Assembly: GCF_900996225.1 (NCBI RefSeq)
Contig: NZ_CAAJGL010000055.1
Span: 1-64,000, forward strand
DNA: 64,000 bases
Direction: 5' to 3'
Source of the DNA: Paraburkholderia sp. BCC1884
GTDB lineage: Bacteria; Pseudomonadota; Gammaproteobacteria; Burkholderiales; Burkholderiaceae
Within the stretch, counting starts at the first letter, position 1. Every line of letters starts with the position of its first letter. The notes beneath the pieces are model-generated. The model was not told the DNA's origin. It did no database searches and saw nothing but the letters and a program-made list of their open reading frames with translations. A program made the translations under genes and the position numbers. Below are positions 21,461 to 30,633 of this stretch, piece after piece.

Positions 21461-21834
21461 GTGTCAGGAACGAAGAGCTTTTGGCGCAAACACTGTCGAA
21501 AGATTCGCGCCAGAGCGCTGGACTTGCTTGAAGGTCGCCTTGGCGTCATCGAAACAGCTCGGGTCATGCTTCCATTGGCATATTGGACCAAGGTTCAAAA
21601 CGAGCCGGAGTTCCTACTGTTTCGTGCGATTACATCGGAAACCGACGATCTTCCAGTCGGCGACGTTCGCGCGCACTGGGCGGCAGATGCGCTAGAACGC
21701 GAGGACGCGAGGACGTTCGCATTGAGGCTGCCGAAAAATTATGGCGTGAACAGGCGCTTTCTGCTGCCGAAAAGCTGATAGAGCGGTATCAATGGACGAT
21801 TGCTCGGAGGCACTCGTCACCAGACGAAGAATGA
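21461..21834 (+). pseudogene. frameshifted small gene (8-bp duplication)
   Basis: The first part, 21461-21706, reads a helical protein with LLEGRLGVIETARVMLPLAY and FLLFRAITSETDDLP. At 21699-21714 the 8-base unit GCGAGGAC occurs twice in tandem. Removing one copy joins the frame to the continuation IEAAEKLWREQALSAAEKLI that ends at 21834, giving an uninterrupted protein of about 121 residues. As written, translation ends at 21778 after 105 residues with an altered tail. The family is unknown to me; the length and its neighbours suggest an immunity-type protein. Confidence 0.72.
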
Positions 21835-21850
21835 GATAGGCGACCGCGCC

Positions 21851-22114
21851 ATGCAACTACGAGACACCGAGCTGCTACTCAAGAATGACGAGGCATTGTC
21901 GGCCATCGGCCCTATGCTGACTGCAACGTGGCCGAATGTGCAGAGCATCTACCTTCAACTGAGGTGGTGCCGCGCTCAAATTTCCGGTGAGCCGTCGGAG
22001 CCTAAACAGGGACCGCTTACGATGGGACTGATTGCGACTCGGGAATTTGACATGTGGGGCGATAAGCCAGAACTCGCAGCCCTAATCAACCAGATACAGC
22101 GTGCATTCGAGTAG
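21851..22114 (+). CDS. small hypothetical protein
   Basis: An 87-residue soluble protein starting MQLRDTELLLKNDEALSAIG, with no recognised domain. Residues 20-45 form a Trp-rich segment (MLTATWPNVQSIYLQLRW) and the C-terminus is helical. It follows the broken gene by 16 bases and seems to belong to the same small cluster. Start chosen at 21851 over the in-frame 21800 because the upstream codons overlap the previous gene. Confidence 0.55.
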   Translation: MQLRDTELLLKNDEALSAIGPMLTATWPNVQSIYLQLRWCRAQISGEPSEPKQGPLTMGLIATREFDMWGDKPELAALINQIQRAFE

Positions 22115-22541
22115 GGCGAACGTCCGCTTTTGAGAAATCCGATCGTCCCTTCAGGGTCGGGAGTACGCACTGCCGACCGGCCGCTTCCGGGAAGTGGAAT
22201 TCCACTGGCCGCTTCCGGCGATGAATTTTAAGAGCGGGCTGACGCAACCCGACCCCTTCCCGTCGGTCGAGTATTCGACCATCAGTGACGGCTTGCCGAC
22301 TTGAACGGTCAGCAGATGACCAGCTGGTAACTCAACCTCGGCATGACATGGCTCACGGTAACTGCTCTCGTGACCGTCTCAAGGCATTGCTGGCCACTGT
22401 GACAAATTGTGAAGACAGCCACGGGGGAAGCAAATAGATGTTCCACAGACATAAGATTTCATCTAATCTTACGTTTACGTCACAAATCGTTACAATAATT
22501 CGGTAATATTTTCCACTTTTCAATGCATGGGGGCCGTTGCT
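22115..22541. promoter_or_regulatory. intergenic region upstream of hxs operon
   Basis: A region of about 430 bases. At 22173-22218 the phrase GGCCGCTTCCGG occurs twice around the palindrome GTGGAATTCCAC, a dispersed-repeat-like sequence. From 22430 to 22520 the DNA becomes AT-rich, unlike its surroundings, and TACAAT at 22491-22496 with CTTACG 17 bases before it is a weak sigma70-like candidate promoter for the hxs genes. The promoter is inference. Confidence 0.4.
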
Positions 22542-22829
22542 ATGAAAGCAAAGTTTTTGGTACCGGTGAGTACGCTTGCTGCGGCGATGGCTGCCCAGCA
22601 CTCCGACGCGGCGGTGGTCACCCCGACGATGAACGCGGAACATCACGTCACGCACGCGAAAACCGACGGTCTCGATTCGGGCAAGGCGTCTCAGGATCTG
22701 AACGTCAAAGCGGGCGGCGAGGCTTTCAAATTTGTTTTAAAGCGCTCGGAAGCCGGACAACTGATGGCTTATCACAGCTCGCACGCGTCGCATAGCTCAC
22801 ATTCTTCCCATAGCTCTTCGTCTTACTAG
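22542..22829 (+). CDS. hxsA: HxsA-like His-Xaa-Ser peptide precursor
   Basis: A 95-residue presumed precursor peptide. The first 25 residues are hydrophobic (KFLVPVSTLAAAMAAQHSDA), resembling a signal peptide or a leader. The middle is polar. The C-terminus holds five back-to-back His-X-Ser triplets at residues 78-92 (HSS HAS HSS HSS HSS) and ends SSSY. Known HxsA proteins carry His-Xaa-Ser repeats and are thought to be modified by radical SAM enzymes; the product and activity are unknown. This one is much shorter than the HxsA family model I remember. It opens a tight four-gene operon; the start at 22542 (MKAKFL) is preferred over in-frame 22527. Confidence 0.83.
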   Translation: MKAKFLVPVSTLAAAMAAQHSDAAVVTPTMNAEHHVTHAKTDGLDSGKASQDLNVKAGGEAFKFVLKRSEAGQLMAYHSSHASHSSHSSHSSSSY

Positions 22830-22831
22830 GC

Positions 22832-23125
22832 ATGGCTAGCATGAGCTATAAGATCGACTTCGATCGAGGTGCGTTCGAAGTCGATGTCGTTCAGAAGGCG
22901 GCGTATCGATTTATCGATCGGATGAGCGTCGAATTCCAGCTTGATGAAAAACACGTGCATTGTACGTTGGGCTTGGACTCACAAGAAGTCGACCACGACG
23001 CTTTGATTCAGGACTTTCACAAGGAAGTCCTCGATCAGGCCCTTCGGAAGCAGGTTGCTTCAGAAACCGAGTCGATCAGACATCTCATTCTTGCACACGC
23101 ATTTTCGCGTACAGGTCTGACGTAG
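22832..23125 (+). CDS. hxsD: His-Xaa-Ser system protein HxsD
   Basis: A 97-residue partner protein of the His-Xaa-Ser system. The HxsD hallmark near the C-terminus (LLNDYxLRE in the family model) appears here as KEVLDQALRKQVASETESIR, followed by LILAHAFSRTGL. Role is not established; a small protein next to radical SAM genes often acts as a peptide-recognition or scaffold factor (inference). It begins 2 bases after the hxsA stop codon, so translation is probably coupled; an alternative start MSYK lies at 22841. Confidence 0.85.
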   Translation: MASMSYKIDFDRGAFEVDVVQKAAYRFIDRMSVEFQLDEKHVHCTLGLDSQEVDHDALIQDFHKEVLDQALRKQVASETESIRHLILAHAFSRTGLT

Positions 23126-23134
23126 GAGCCGGAT

Positions 23135-24592
23135 GTGGCCAAGTTTCTCCCGCCGTCCGCGTTCGACGCGGACGGCGACTATCAGTTGTTGCCGTTCAAC
23201 TTCACTCAATTGGATGGCGAACGATATGTCGTCACCAATATGGCAGGCGAATACGTCATGCTCGGAAGACAGGACCTGAAGCGTCTCGTCAGCCACGAAT
23301 TGCGCCCTGACGAGCCAGTCTTTCGTAGTGCGAGAACGAAGCATCTGATCGAAGTCCGTGGCGACCAATCGCCTCGCGAACTTCTCGCGCTCAAAGTGCG
23401 AACCCAATATCAGCGCCTCCCGAACTTCACGAATCTCCACATTTTCGTCGTTACGCTCCGTTGTGACCATAGCTGTCCTTATTGCCAGGTATCGCGGCAA
23501 TCGGAAAATCGCGAGGCGTTCGACATGTCCCGCGAAGTCGCCGACGCATCGATCGACTTGATGTTCCGCTCTCCGTCGCCCGCATTGAAGCTTGAGTTTC
23601 AAGGTGGCGAACCCCTTCTGAACTTCGAGCTTGTACGTTACATCGTCGAGAAGGTGGAGCAGCGCGCGAAAGCAGAATCTCGCGAGCTGGAGATTGTCAT
23701 TGCGACGACGCTGTCCCTCGCTACGCAAGAGATTTTGGAATACTGCCGCGACCATCGGATACTGCTTTCGACGTCTCTCGACGGTCCCGCCGATCTGCAT
23801 AACCGCAATCGTCCTAGACCTGGACGGGACAGCCACGAACGCTACGTCGACGGGCTGCAACGCGCACGTGAAATCGTCGGCTTCGATCGGGTCTCGGCGA
23901 TGATGACAACGACGCAACACAGCCTGTCCCGTGTCGAAGAGATCATCGACGAATACTTGTCGCTGGGTTTCGGTGGAATATTTCTGCGTCCGCTTTCGCC
24001 GTATGGATTCGCCGTCAAAACGAAAGCTATCAAGTCGTACGGGTTAGCAGACTGGCTGCCATTTTACTTTGCAGGGCTGGATTACATCATCGACCTGAAT
24101 CGGAAGGGGGTTCCTTTCCGGGAGCATTACGCGTCGCTCGTTCTGCAGAAGATGCTGACTTCGAACGATCCCGGGTATGTCGATCTCATGAATCCGGCGG
24201 GTGCGGGTATAGCTGCTGTGGTCTGCAACTACGACGGCGGCGTGTTCGCTTCAGACGAGGCGCGAATGCTCGCCGAGATGGGAGACATGACCTTCAAACT
24301 GGGTCACGTTCTGCAGAACAGCTACGAAGAGATTTTCCTTTCTGATGTCTTGTTGAATGCGCTTGAAGACTCCTTTACCCTTTCAGTTCCGATGTGTTCG
24401 GAATGCGCATTCGAACCATTCTGCGGCGCCGACCCAGTGTACGCGCATGCCATTTACGGTGATGTTGTCGGACGCAAGCCCTCCTCGGATTTCTGCCGTC
24501 GGAACATGGCGATATTCCGCCGCCTGATCACGATCATGGAAACTGATCCGGAAGCCAAAGCAATTTTTCAGGGATGGGTGGTGGCATGCTGA
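23135..24592 (+). CDS. hxsB: radical SAM protein HxsB
   Basis: A 485-residue radical SAM enzyme. The [4Fe-4S] ligands are C110, C114 and C117 in LRCDHSCPYCQVS, preceded by a beta strand, and the SAM-binding EFQGGEP follows. The last 75 residues contain a SPASM-like Cys cluster (CSECAFEPFCGADP and a late Cys in SSDFCRRN) that would bind auxiliary clusters. The first 100 residues form an N-terminal domain common to HxsB. It likely modifies HxsA side chains or backbone (inference from family). GTG start with GTAGGAGCC 7 bases upstream. Overlaps hxsC by 7 bases. Confidence 0.9.
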   Translation: MAKFLPPSAFDADGDYQLLPFNFTQLDGERYVVTNMAGEYVMLGRQDLKRLVSHELRPDEPVFRSARTKHLIEVRGDQSPRELLALKVRTQYQRLPNFTNLHIFVVTLRCDHSCPYCQVSRQSENREAFDMSREVADASIDLMFRSPSPALKLEFQGGEPLLNFELVRYIVEKVEQRAKAESRELEIVIATTLSLATQEILEYCRDHRILLSTSLDGPADLHNRNRPRPGRDSHERYVDGLQRAREIVGFDRVSAMMTTTQHSLSRVEEIIDEYLSLGFGGIFLRPLSPYGFAVKTKAIKSYGLADWLPFYFAGLDYIIDLNRKGVPFREHYASLVLQKMLTSNDPGYVDLMNPAGAGIAAVVCNYDGGVFASDEARMLAEMGDMTFKLGHVLQNSYEEIFLSDVLLNALEDSFTLSVPMCSECAFEPFCGADPVYAHAIYGDVVGRKPSSDFCRRNMAIFRRLITIMETDPEAKAIFQGWVVAC

Positions 24593-25803
24593 CTTTACGC
24601 GGAAAAGTCGTATCTATTGTTCCGATCGAACAACTGACGCCGAAGAGCGAGGTGATTCCCCGTGCAACGTCATCCACAACGCTGCTGCCTGTCGTATCAG
24701 GATCACGACCTGTCACAGCGGCAATCCGCCGCTTGAGCGCCTTTTTCTTGCGCGACGGAGACATTCCCGGTGGTTACAGCCACTATTTCGTCCTCGAACG
24801 AGATGCAGAGCGCTTCCCGGCGCATATGGTCGACTCATCGCTCGTAGTGCTTTCCGACGAGTTTGCGTATATCGGCGACGGTGACATCGTTCGATTGAAC
24901 GCCGACCAGAAGAGTATTCGCGTGTTGTACCGGCACGGCAGTCTTCACAACAGCATTCTGATGACTGAGCAGTGCCAGCACTACTGCCTCATGTGTTCGC
25001 AACCGCCGAAGAATATCGACGACAGCTGGCTGATCGATGAGAATCAGCAGTTGATCAGGCTGATGCCCCGAACGGTCAAAGCTCTGACTCTTTCTGGTGG
25101 TGAGCCTACTCTGTTTGGCAATCGGTTCCTTGAAACAGTCAGACTGACGAAGAACTTGCTTCCCCATACTAAAGTCCAGATTCTTTCGAATGGACGGACC
25201 TTCGCTCATCGTCCTTTCGCTGAGGATTACGCGGCGATTAACCATCCGGATCTGATTGTCGGCATTCCGCTGTATTCGGATGACGCGTCCACCCACGATT
25301 ATATTGTGCAAGCAAAAGGTGCGTTCGACGAAACTGTTCGAGGCATCCTGAATCTTAAAGAACTTGGGCAAAAGGTCGAGATCCGTGTGGTATTGCATGC
25401 CTTAAGCATTAGGACACTGGAATCGCTTGCTAACTTCATCGCCCGGAATCTAACGTTCGTCGATCACGTAGCGCTTATGGGTCTTGAAATAACGGGATTC
25501 ACGAGAGCGAATATGGATTCGTTGTGGATCGATCAATTTTCCTATAAGGATATTCTTAGCCGGGCAGTTGGTGTGCTGGAAGCTTATGGCATCCCTCTGT
25601 CGGTTTATAATCATCAACTGTGTCTTGTGAACGATGACGTGCTGCGAGCATACCGGCGTTCGATATCGGATTGGAAGAACGAGTACATAGACGCCTGCGA
25701 CCCGTGCGAACGCAAACATGAATGTGGCGGCTTCTTTTCATCGGCGGTGCAACACAGATATAGCGAGCATATTCGACCATTCGTAAGCGAACAGGCGGTT
25801 TGA
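24586..25803 (+). CDS. hxsC: radical SAM protein HxsC
   Basis: The second radical SAM enzyme of the system, 405 residues. The CxxxCxxC motif is C130, C134 and C137 in TEQCQHYCLMCSQPP, followed by the Gly-rich LTLSGGEPTLFG. Near the C-terminus a Cys set (CDPCERKHECGGFF) resembles a reduced SPASM/Twitch element. The N-terminal 115 residues are beta-rich and specific to HxsC. Start MLTLRGK at 24586 overlaps the end of hxsB. Two radical SAM enzymes acting on one His/Ser-rich precursor make sequential modifications likely, but the chemistry is not known to me. Confidence 0.9.
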   Translation: MLTLRGKVVSIVPIEQLTPKSEVIPRATSSTTLLPVVSGSRPVTAAIRRLSAFFLRDGDIPGGYSHYFVLERDAERFPAHMVDSSLVVLSDEFAYIGDGDIVRLNADQKSIRVLYRHGSLHNSILMTEQCQHYCLMCSQPPKNIDDSWLIDENQQLIRLMPRTVKALTLSGGEPTLFGNRFLETVRLTKNLLPHTKVQILSNGRTFAHRPFAEDYAAINHPDLIVGIPLYSDDASTHDYIVQAKGAFDETVRGILNLKELGQKVEIRVVLHALSIRTLESLANFIARNLTFVDHVALMGLEITGFTRANMDSLWIDQFSYKDILSRAVGVLEAYGIPLSVYNHQLCLVNDDVLRAYRRSISDWKNEYIDACDPCERKHECGGFFSSAVQHRYSEHIRPFVSEQAV

Positions 25804-26652
25804 GCGATAGCAGGCGACTTTGCATTTCGAGACCATCAATTGCCTGTCTGGCGGGGGTAGGCCTTCGTATTCGGAGAGCCTGCCCACTTCGGTCGGAGTC
25901 GGGCGGGAACATCTCAACCAGAACACACGCTCGCAAAACATAAAGAGCCCTGAGGCTGGCCAATATCACTCCGGCGCCACCTCGACCGCCGCCGCCGACC
26001 AGCTAATACTCAGCACCCCTCCGTACTCATCCGGCTCGCCATGTGCTCCGGTCTCACCTGATCCTTCGGATGCACGCGAACCGTCGCCACTACTCATTTT
26101 CGGAGAGCCTCGCTGTCGGTATCCTTGCTGGTTAGACTCGGAAACGAAAGCGGCTGCGATTCCATCGCTTTCGAGAGCAACGTACGGATGTGAATCTCGT
26201 ATTCCTGACGGCCGTCCACTGTCAGAACGTACTCTCGAACAATACTCGCGCTCGCTATCGGCGTCGAATTGATCAGCCCGTTCACAAGCACCGCACGGCG
26301 AAGGACAGCAAACCGGCGGCAGCGGCCGCGCATCCCGTGAGCGGCGAACGTCCGCGAAGGCCGACAAACGCGCGTTGAGCATTGGGCCGGTTTTGGAGCG
26401 GATCAGCCGTTCGAGCGACCACCGCATGACTCCGGCGAGCGGCAGAAATTGGCCGATTGGGTGAGGTCGCCAACGGCCGATTATTGGCACTCCGGTTTGC
26501 AAAACCTGAATCTGGCTGACCGACCGGTTTGGAGCAAGCTGTCTGACCGGAGTGGGTCGACTTCGGTCCTTTGATTCACTGCAAGCGATCATCCATTTAA
26601 AGTAGGTCAGCGCGAAGATGCGCATCCATAGACAAAACGGCATCCATCCAGC
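25804..26652. other. gap, decayed sequence
   Basis: About 850 bases between the convergent hxsC and integrase genes. A minus-strand frame at 26094-26333 (79 codons) contains a protein-like stretch, SIVREYVLTVDGRQEYEIHI, of no family I know, and could be a gene remnant. The part from 26340 to 26560 is a low-complexity mix of GGCCGA/TCGGCC phrases, like the degenerate repeats seen in this genus. Longer frames are Ser/Arg/Pro-rich shadows. Confidence 0.4.
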
Positions 26653-27831
26653 CTACCAGCCGATGCGATGCTTTTCGTCAGTTTCCTTATGACGCCGGTC
26701 ATCATCGACGTGCAGATACTGGCTGGTCGTGGTCAATGACGCGTGTCCAAGGTTGTCGCGGACAAGCCGCAAATCGATCGCCTGATCCGCCATATGCGAG
26801 CCGGCGCTATGACGCAACCAATGCGCTGAAGCCTGCTCCAGTTGATCAGCCCGTTGGGCGTACTCATCGCCGCGCTCACGGAGTGCGTCCGCTGCGCCGC
26901 TGAATACCTGTTTGATAATCTGGTGTAGTGCTGCCCGCGTCAATGGTTTCTGCGACCGACCAATCGGCAGCACCAGGGGCGTGTTTTCGCCAGGTGAGGG
27001 TAGCGCGGGTAACCCGTGTCTCCGGCGATACGCAGCGAGCTCGGCCGTCATTTCGGTCGTGGCCGGCACCAGTCGTTCTTTACCGCCTTTACCCAATACC
27101 TCAAGCCACCAGCGATCTTCCCCGTTCGCATCGCGGCGGCGGAAAAACCGGCCCATCGTATTGGTGCTGACCTCTGTGATGCGAAGACCACCGAGATAGA
27201 GCAGGGTAAATAGCCAGCGCGCCCGCGCGTGATGTTCACGCTCGCGTTCCGTCTCTGCCGGCATTGCCTGAATGAAGGTTTTGACCTCAAGCCAGAGCTC
27301 CGGCGACAGATAGCGCGTGATTCGCGGCTTGGTCCGATGCGCCCGCTGACGCGAGAGTGACAACGGATTGCCCGCCAGATAACCCGCCTGCACAAGCCAC
27401 GCAAACATCACGTTAAGAATCACCATCGCCTGACGTCGGCTGGCCGGGGAGAGCGGGCCATAGAACGGGCGCCAGCGAGGATCTCCCCGCGGATGTTTGC
27501 GCCCGCCGCTCGCGCTCCACTGTGCGGCAGGTTGCGGATCGGCGAGGAACTGCTGGTAGATGAGCAGGTCTTCGTGCGTCAGTGAGGATAACGGTCTGCC
27601 CAGTTGCAATACGGACCACAGAAGAAGTCGCTCGGCTTCCTTGCGGTAGTTGTCGAAGGTGGTTTTTGTGTCGACGAATCGGGCAAGCCACACGCGGATC
27701 GCGTCGAGATCGTTGGAAGCCGCAATCTGGGCGATGCCGTTGCGCGCCCGGTTTTTCCCAAGGCTGCCGTCGAGTTCTGGCGGGACGACGAGTGTATCGA
27801 TGGGACGTGGACCGGGAAGAAGGGCATTCAT
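26653..27831 (-). CDS. tyrosine recombinase/integrase
   Basis: Phage-type site-specific integrase of about 392 residues. An N-terminal SAM-like core-binding domain (TFDNYRKEAERLLLWSVLQL, LSSLTHEDLLIYQQFL) is followed by the catalytic domain with Arg in YLGGLRITEV, the box HWLRHSAGSHMA, and the His-Tyr end NLGHASLTTTSQYLHV. All of R-H-R-H-Y appear present. The start is M17 (27831, MNALLPGPRP) or M1 (27879); the second abuts an operator-like palindrome. It is divergent from a KfrA-like gene, a pairing that recurs in integrative elements. Confidence 0.9.
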   Translation of the reverse strand: MNALLPGPRPIDTLVVPPELDGSLGKNRARNGIAQIAASNDLDAIRVWLARFVDTKTTFDNYRKEAERLLLWSVLQLGRPLSSLTHEDLLIYQQFLADPQPAAQWSASGGRKHPRGDPRWRPFYGPLSPASRRQAMVILNVMFAWLVQAGYLAGNPLSLSRQRAHRTKPRITRYLSPELWLEVKTFIQAMPAETEREREHHARARWLFTLLYLGGLRITEVSTNTMGRFFRRRDANGEDRWWLEVLGKGGKERLVPATTEMTAELAAYRRRHGLPALPSPGENTPLVLPIGRSQKPLTRAALHQIIKQVFSGAADALRERGDEYAQRADQLEQASAHWLRHSAGSHMADQAIDLRLVRDNLGHASLTTTSQYLHVDDDRRHKETDEKHRIGW

Positions 27832-27883
27832 TGCGGCTCCGGCGGTCGGGTCGAGACGTGGCGGTTGATTCACAGACAATAGG

Positions 27884-27938
27884 ACAATATTTTCAACATT
27901 ATAGCCATAATGTCAAAATAGTCGACTAAGGATATTGT
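27884..27938. promoter_or_regulatory. operator-like nested inverted repeats
   Basis: Between the divergent integrase and KfrA-like genes. ACATTAT-AGCC-ATAATGT (27896-27913) is a perfect 7-bp inverted repeat, flanked by a wider pair, ACAATAT at 27884 and ATATTGT at 27932, and a GTCGAC palindrome at 27921. The AT-rich intergenic DNA contrasts with its surroundings. This is typical of an autoregulated site, and the KfrA-like protein is the natural candidate binder (inference). Confidence 0.6.
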
Positions 27939-27992
27939 ATATCTGACGGTTTACGTTATATTTTTTACTAAAATTAGCGAGTACGTGCACTC

Positions 27993-29018
27993 ATGCCCGA
28001 CATTCAGTCCGACGAAGCCCAGCTTGCCGCCGAAATTGACCGGCTGAAGGCCGCATTCCCTAAAACCCGCGAGCTATACCGCGAGGCCTGCGCGTTGCTG
28101 TTCTTCCGCTTCGGGATCACACCGACTGCGAACCGGCTATATCAATTGGTGAAGCGCGGCAGCATGAGCACGCCGACTCAGGTGCTTGGTGAGTTCTGGG
28201 TCGAGTTACGCGAGAAGAGCCGGGTGCGGATCGAGCACCCTGATCTGCCGGCGGAGTTGCAGGCGGCGGCCGGGGAACTGGTCGCAGCACTGTGGGCGAA
28301 GTCCACCGCGTCAGCGCAGGCGGCGCTCGAGGCGCTGCGGACTGATGCCGAGGCAGAGAAGGCCAGCGCGCACAACGAAGTGACGTCACTGCAGGCCGAG
28401 CTCGCGCGGACCGAAACGGCGCTCGAACAGCGCACCGGCGCGTTGCTCGCTGCGCAGGTGCGCATCCAGGAAGTGGAGCAGGCGCAGGCCGCAGGGGAGG
28501 CGACGCGACAGGCGCTCGAGACTGAAATCGCGCGGCAGCAGGACGAGATCGGTGCGCGTGACCGGGCACTGATGCAGGCGAGGGTGGATTTTTCGGGTGA
28601 ACTCGACAAACTGCGGAGCAGCGCTGAGCTCGCGGAAGAGCGTTTGCGGGCGACCGAGAAGCGGGCGCTCCTTGAAATCGAGCGAGAGCGGGGCATGAGC
28701 GCACGGGCCCAGAAGGAGCTTGATGCGGCCGCGCGCAGGGCGGAGCACAGCGAGACCCGCCACCGGGAGGAAACCCAGGCGCTGCAGGCTCAGTTGGGCG
28801 ACGCGCGTCATCGCGCAGGCGTCGTGGAGGGGAATCTGGAAGCGTTTCGCAGCTCGAATACAGCATATGTCAAGGAACTTGACGCGCTGAGATTACAACT
28901 CGCGACCACCGTCGCGAACCGGGCGGCGACGCGGAAGCGCCCGCTATCCTCCGTCGAGACCAGCAAGCCTCGTCGGGCTCCACCTAGGCCCGCTAACAGG
29001 AAGCGATCGGCATCCTGA
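27993..29018 (+). CDS. KfrA-like DNA-binding coiled-coil protein
   Basis: A 341-residue protein. Residues 1-110 form a KfrA_N-type DNA-binding domain (DRLKAAFPKTRELYREACAL, ITPTANRLYQLVKRGSMSTP, with the helix-turn-helix feature and the EFWVELREKSRVRI ending). Residues 110-310 are a long charged coiled coil, rich in Glu, Ala, Arg and Gln, and a basic Pro/Arg/Ser-rich tail closes the protein. KfrA of IncP plasmids is a partition-linked repressor. Here it is divergent from an integrase across an operator-like palindrome. Confidence 0.85.
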   Translation: MPDIQSDEAQLAAEIDRLKAAFPKTRELYREACALLFFRFGITPTANRLYQLVKRGSMSTPTQVLGEFWVELREKSRVRIEHPDLPAELQAAAGELVAALWAKSTASAQAALEALRTDAEAEKASAHNEVTSLQAELARTETALEQRTGALLAAQVRIQEVEQAQAAGEATRQALETEIARQQDEIGARDRALMQARVDFSGELDKLRSSAELAEERLRATEKRALLEIERERGMSARAQKELDAAARRAEHSETRHREETQALQAQLGDARHRAGVVEGNLEAFRSSNTAYVKELDALRLQLATTVANRAATRKRPLSSVETSKPRRAPPRPANRKRSAS

Positions 29019-29187
29019 TTTTAGTGTTAACCCGTAACGTTGTTGGACCGATGCCATCGGGCGCCCGCCGCTGTGCCACCGGTTTTTCCGATGAAGCGTG
29101 CATCCGTCTGCGTCAGACTGGAAAGTAGCGCCCACCGCTTTTTGTCTCGTGACCGGCTCGATTTTCGAGCTTATTCCGAGACAGGAA

Positions 29188-29879
29188 ACATGGAACCCGA
29201 ACGCGCCAAAGTCCTTACCCCCACTAAATTTCGCCATCTGCTGCGCGTCATTAGGCAACAAGCCGATTCCCCGAGCGCGACACCCTTGTCTTGCTGCTTG
29301 GGGTGACATGCGGGATGCGTATCACCGAAATTGCACGCCTCGAATTCGTGATGTACTTGCCAAATCGAGCGCGCGCCACGAGGAAGTGAGCTTGCGAGGC
29401 TCGATCACGAAGGGCTGCCGTCCTCACTGCGTCTACCTTGCACACGCGCGCACCATTGGCGCGTTCCAGCGTTATATCGAATGGCGTCACGATCGCGGTG
29501 CGGGCGCGGCTCTGGATCGCCGGGAATATAGCGGCCTCATGCTCCGCACGGGCTGATCCTCACGCAGAGGGGCAGCGCCTTTGAGCCGACCGTCAAGCCG
29601 CGCGTCAACCTCAATGGAAATACGGTCGAATACCTCGCGGCCGACAGCCTGCAAAGCTATGTCACAGGCCTTTACCGGGCCGCAGGCCTCCATGCCGGTC
29701 ATAGCAGCCCCAGTGGCCGGCGAAACTTTGCGAGCCGCCTTGTCGCGCAAGGGCACTCGCTCGATATTGTTCAGCTATTGCTAGGACACTTCATCTGGAC
29801 CGCACCTTACTTGGACGTGACTCGCAGGGAGCAACGGGACGCGCTCGCGGCATTCGACGCAATTCGGGATAAAGATTGA
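29188..29879 (+). pseudogene. decayed tyrosine integrase
   Basis: Fragments of a phage-type integrase lie in several frames. 29188-29260 begins with LTPTKFRHLLRVIRQQADSP, a second frame reads ERDTLVLLLGVTCGMRITEI with the catalytic Arg region, a third reads EEVSLRGSITKGCRPHCVYL, and the last (to 29879) ends HSSPSGRRNFASRLVAQG, IVQLLLGH and APYLDV with the His/Arg/Tyr box. At least three frameshifts separate them. It is a different, shorter integrase than the intact one upstream and marks an old insertion event. Confidence 0.75.
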
Positions 29880-30047
29880 TGCGTTGATGCCGTTAATTGT
29901 CGATAGGTACAGAATCAACTTTCGCAGCAGATTCATGCAACTTGCATACAAAGCTATATGAGCTTGATGTACGACGGAAAACTGTTGACGTATTTGTGAC
30001 CAGTGTCGGCTCGTCGCCGGGGTAGATGTTTTTGAATAGGACGAAGG

Positions 30048-30557
30048 ATGGCGGATTTTGGCAAGCTCGCTGCGGACATTGAGGCCGCCAAGGCACAGCG
30101 CCGTGCAAGCGAATCGATTGGCGCGGCAAGCGAGACGTCTCGACGGGAACTGCAGATCGAACGGGCCCGCGAGCAGTTCCGCACGATCGGGCTTTACGAC
30201 TACCTGAAAGGCGAGGTCGAGGAAATGCGTGAGTCGGGCTACTGGTCCTGCTTCTGGCCCGACGACGTGGGCGACAGGGCCAGCATTTCAATCGGCTTAA
30301 ATCCGAAAAAAGGCGAGGAACGCAGGACCGATCATTACCAACGGGACAACGTCTGCCATCTCGGTTTTCAGAGCTTCGGGATGGAACTGCGCATTTACCA
30401 GTATGGACCGTGGGACAGCCTACGGCAGGACGAGCACTTACCCCTTAGGCAGCTCGACCTCTCGCTGGGTAAAGCAACTTTCGAGCGCTTCGTGCGCGCG
30501 GCGTTTGCGGAGCAACAGGCCGCAGATCGTAGGGCCGAAGAAGCAGCTTCGCGGTGA
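30048..30557 (+). CDS. hypothetical protein
   Basis: A 169-residue soluble protein that I do not recognise. The first 50 residues are a charged helix (KLAADIEAAKAQRRASESIG, ETSRRELQIERAREQF), the middle is a beta-rich domain with many aromatics (SGYWSCFWPDDVGDRASISI, ELRIYQYGPWDSL), and a helical tail (AAFAEQQAADRRAEEAASR) ends it. AGGACGAAGG precedes the start. It is the first of several unknown plus-strand genes in the island. Confidence 0.6.
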   Translation: MADFGKLAADIEAAKAQRRASESIGAASETSRRELQIERAREQFRTIGLYDYLKGEVEEMRESGYWSCFWPDDVGDRASISIGLNPKKGEERRTDHYQRDNVCHLGFQSFGMELRIYQYGPWDSLRQDEHLPLRQLDLSLGKATFERFVRAAFAEQQAADRRAEEAASR

Positions 30558-30633
30558 ACGTGTTCAACTTTGTCGATGTCAACGGCGAGGCAAAGGAAAA
30601 GCGGCATTGCCGCGCAACAAGGAAAACAAGCCG

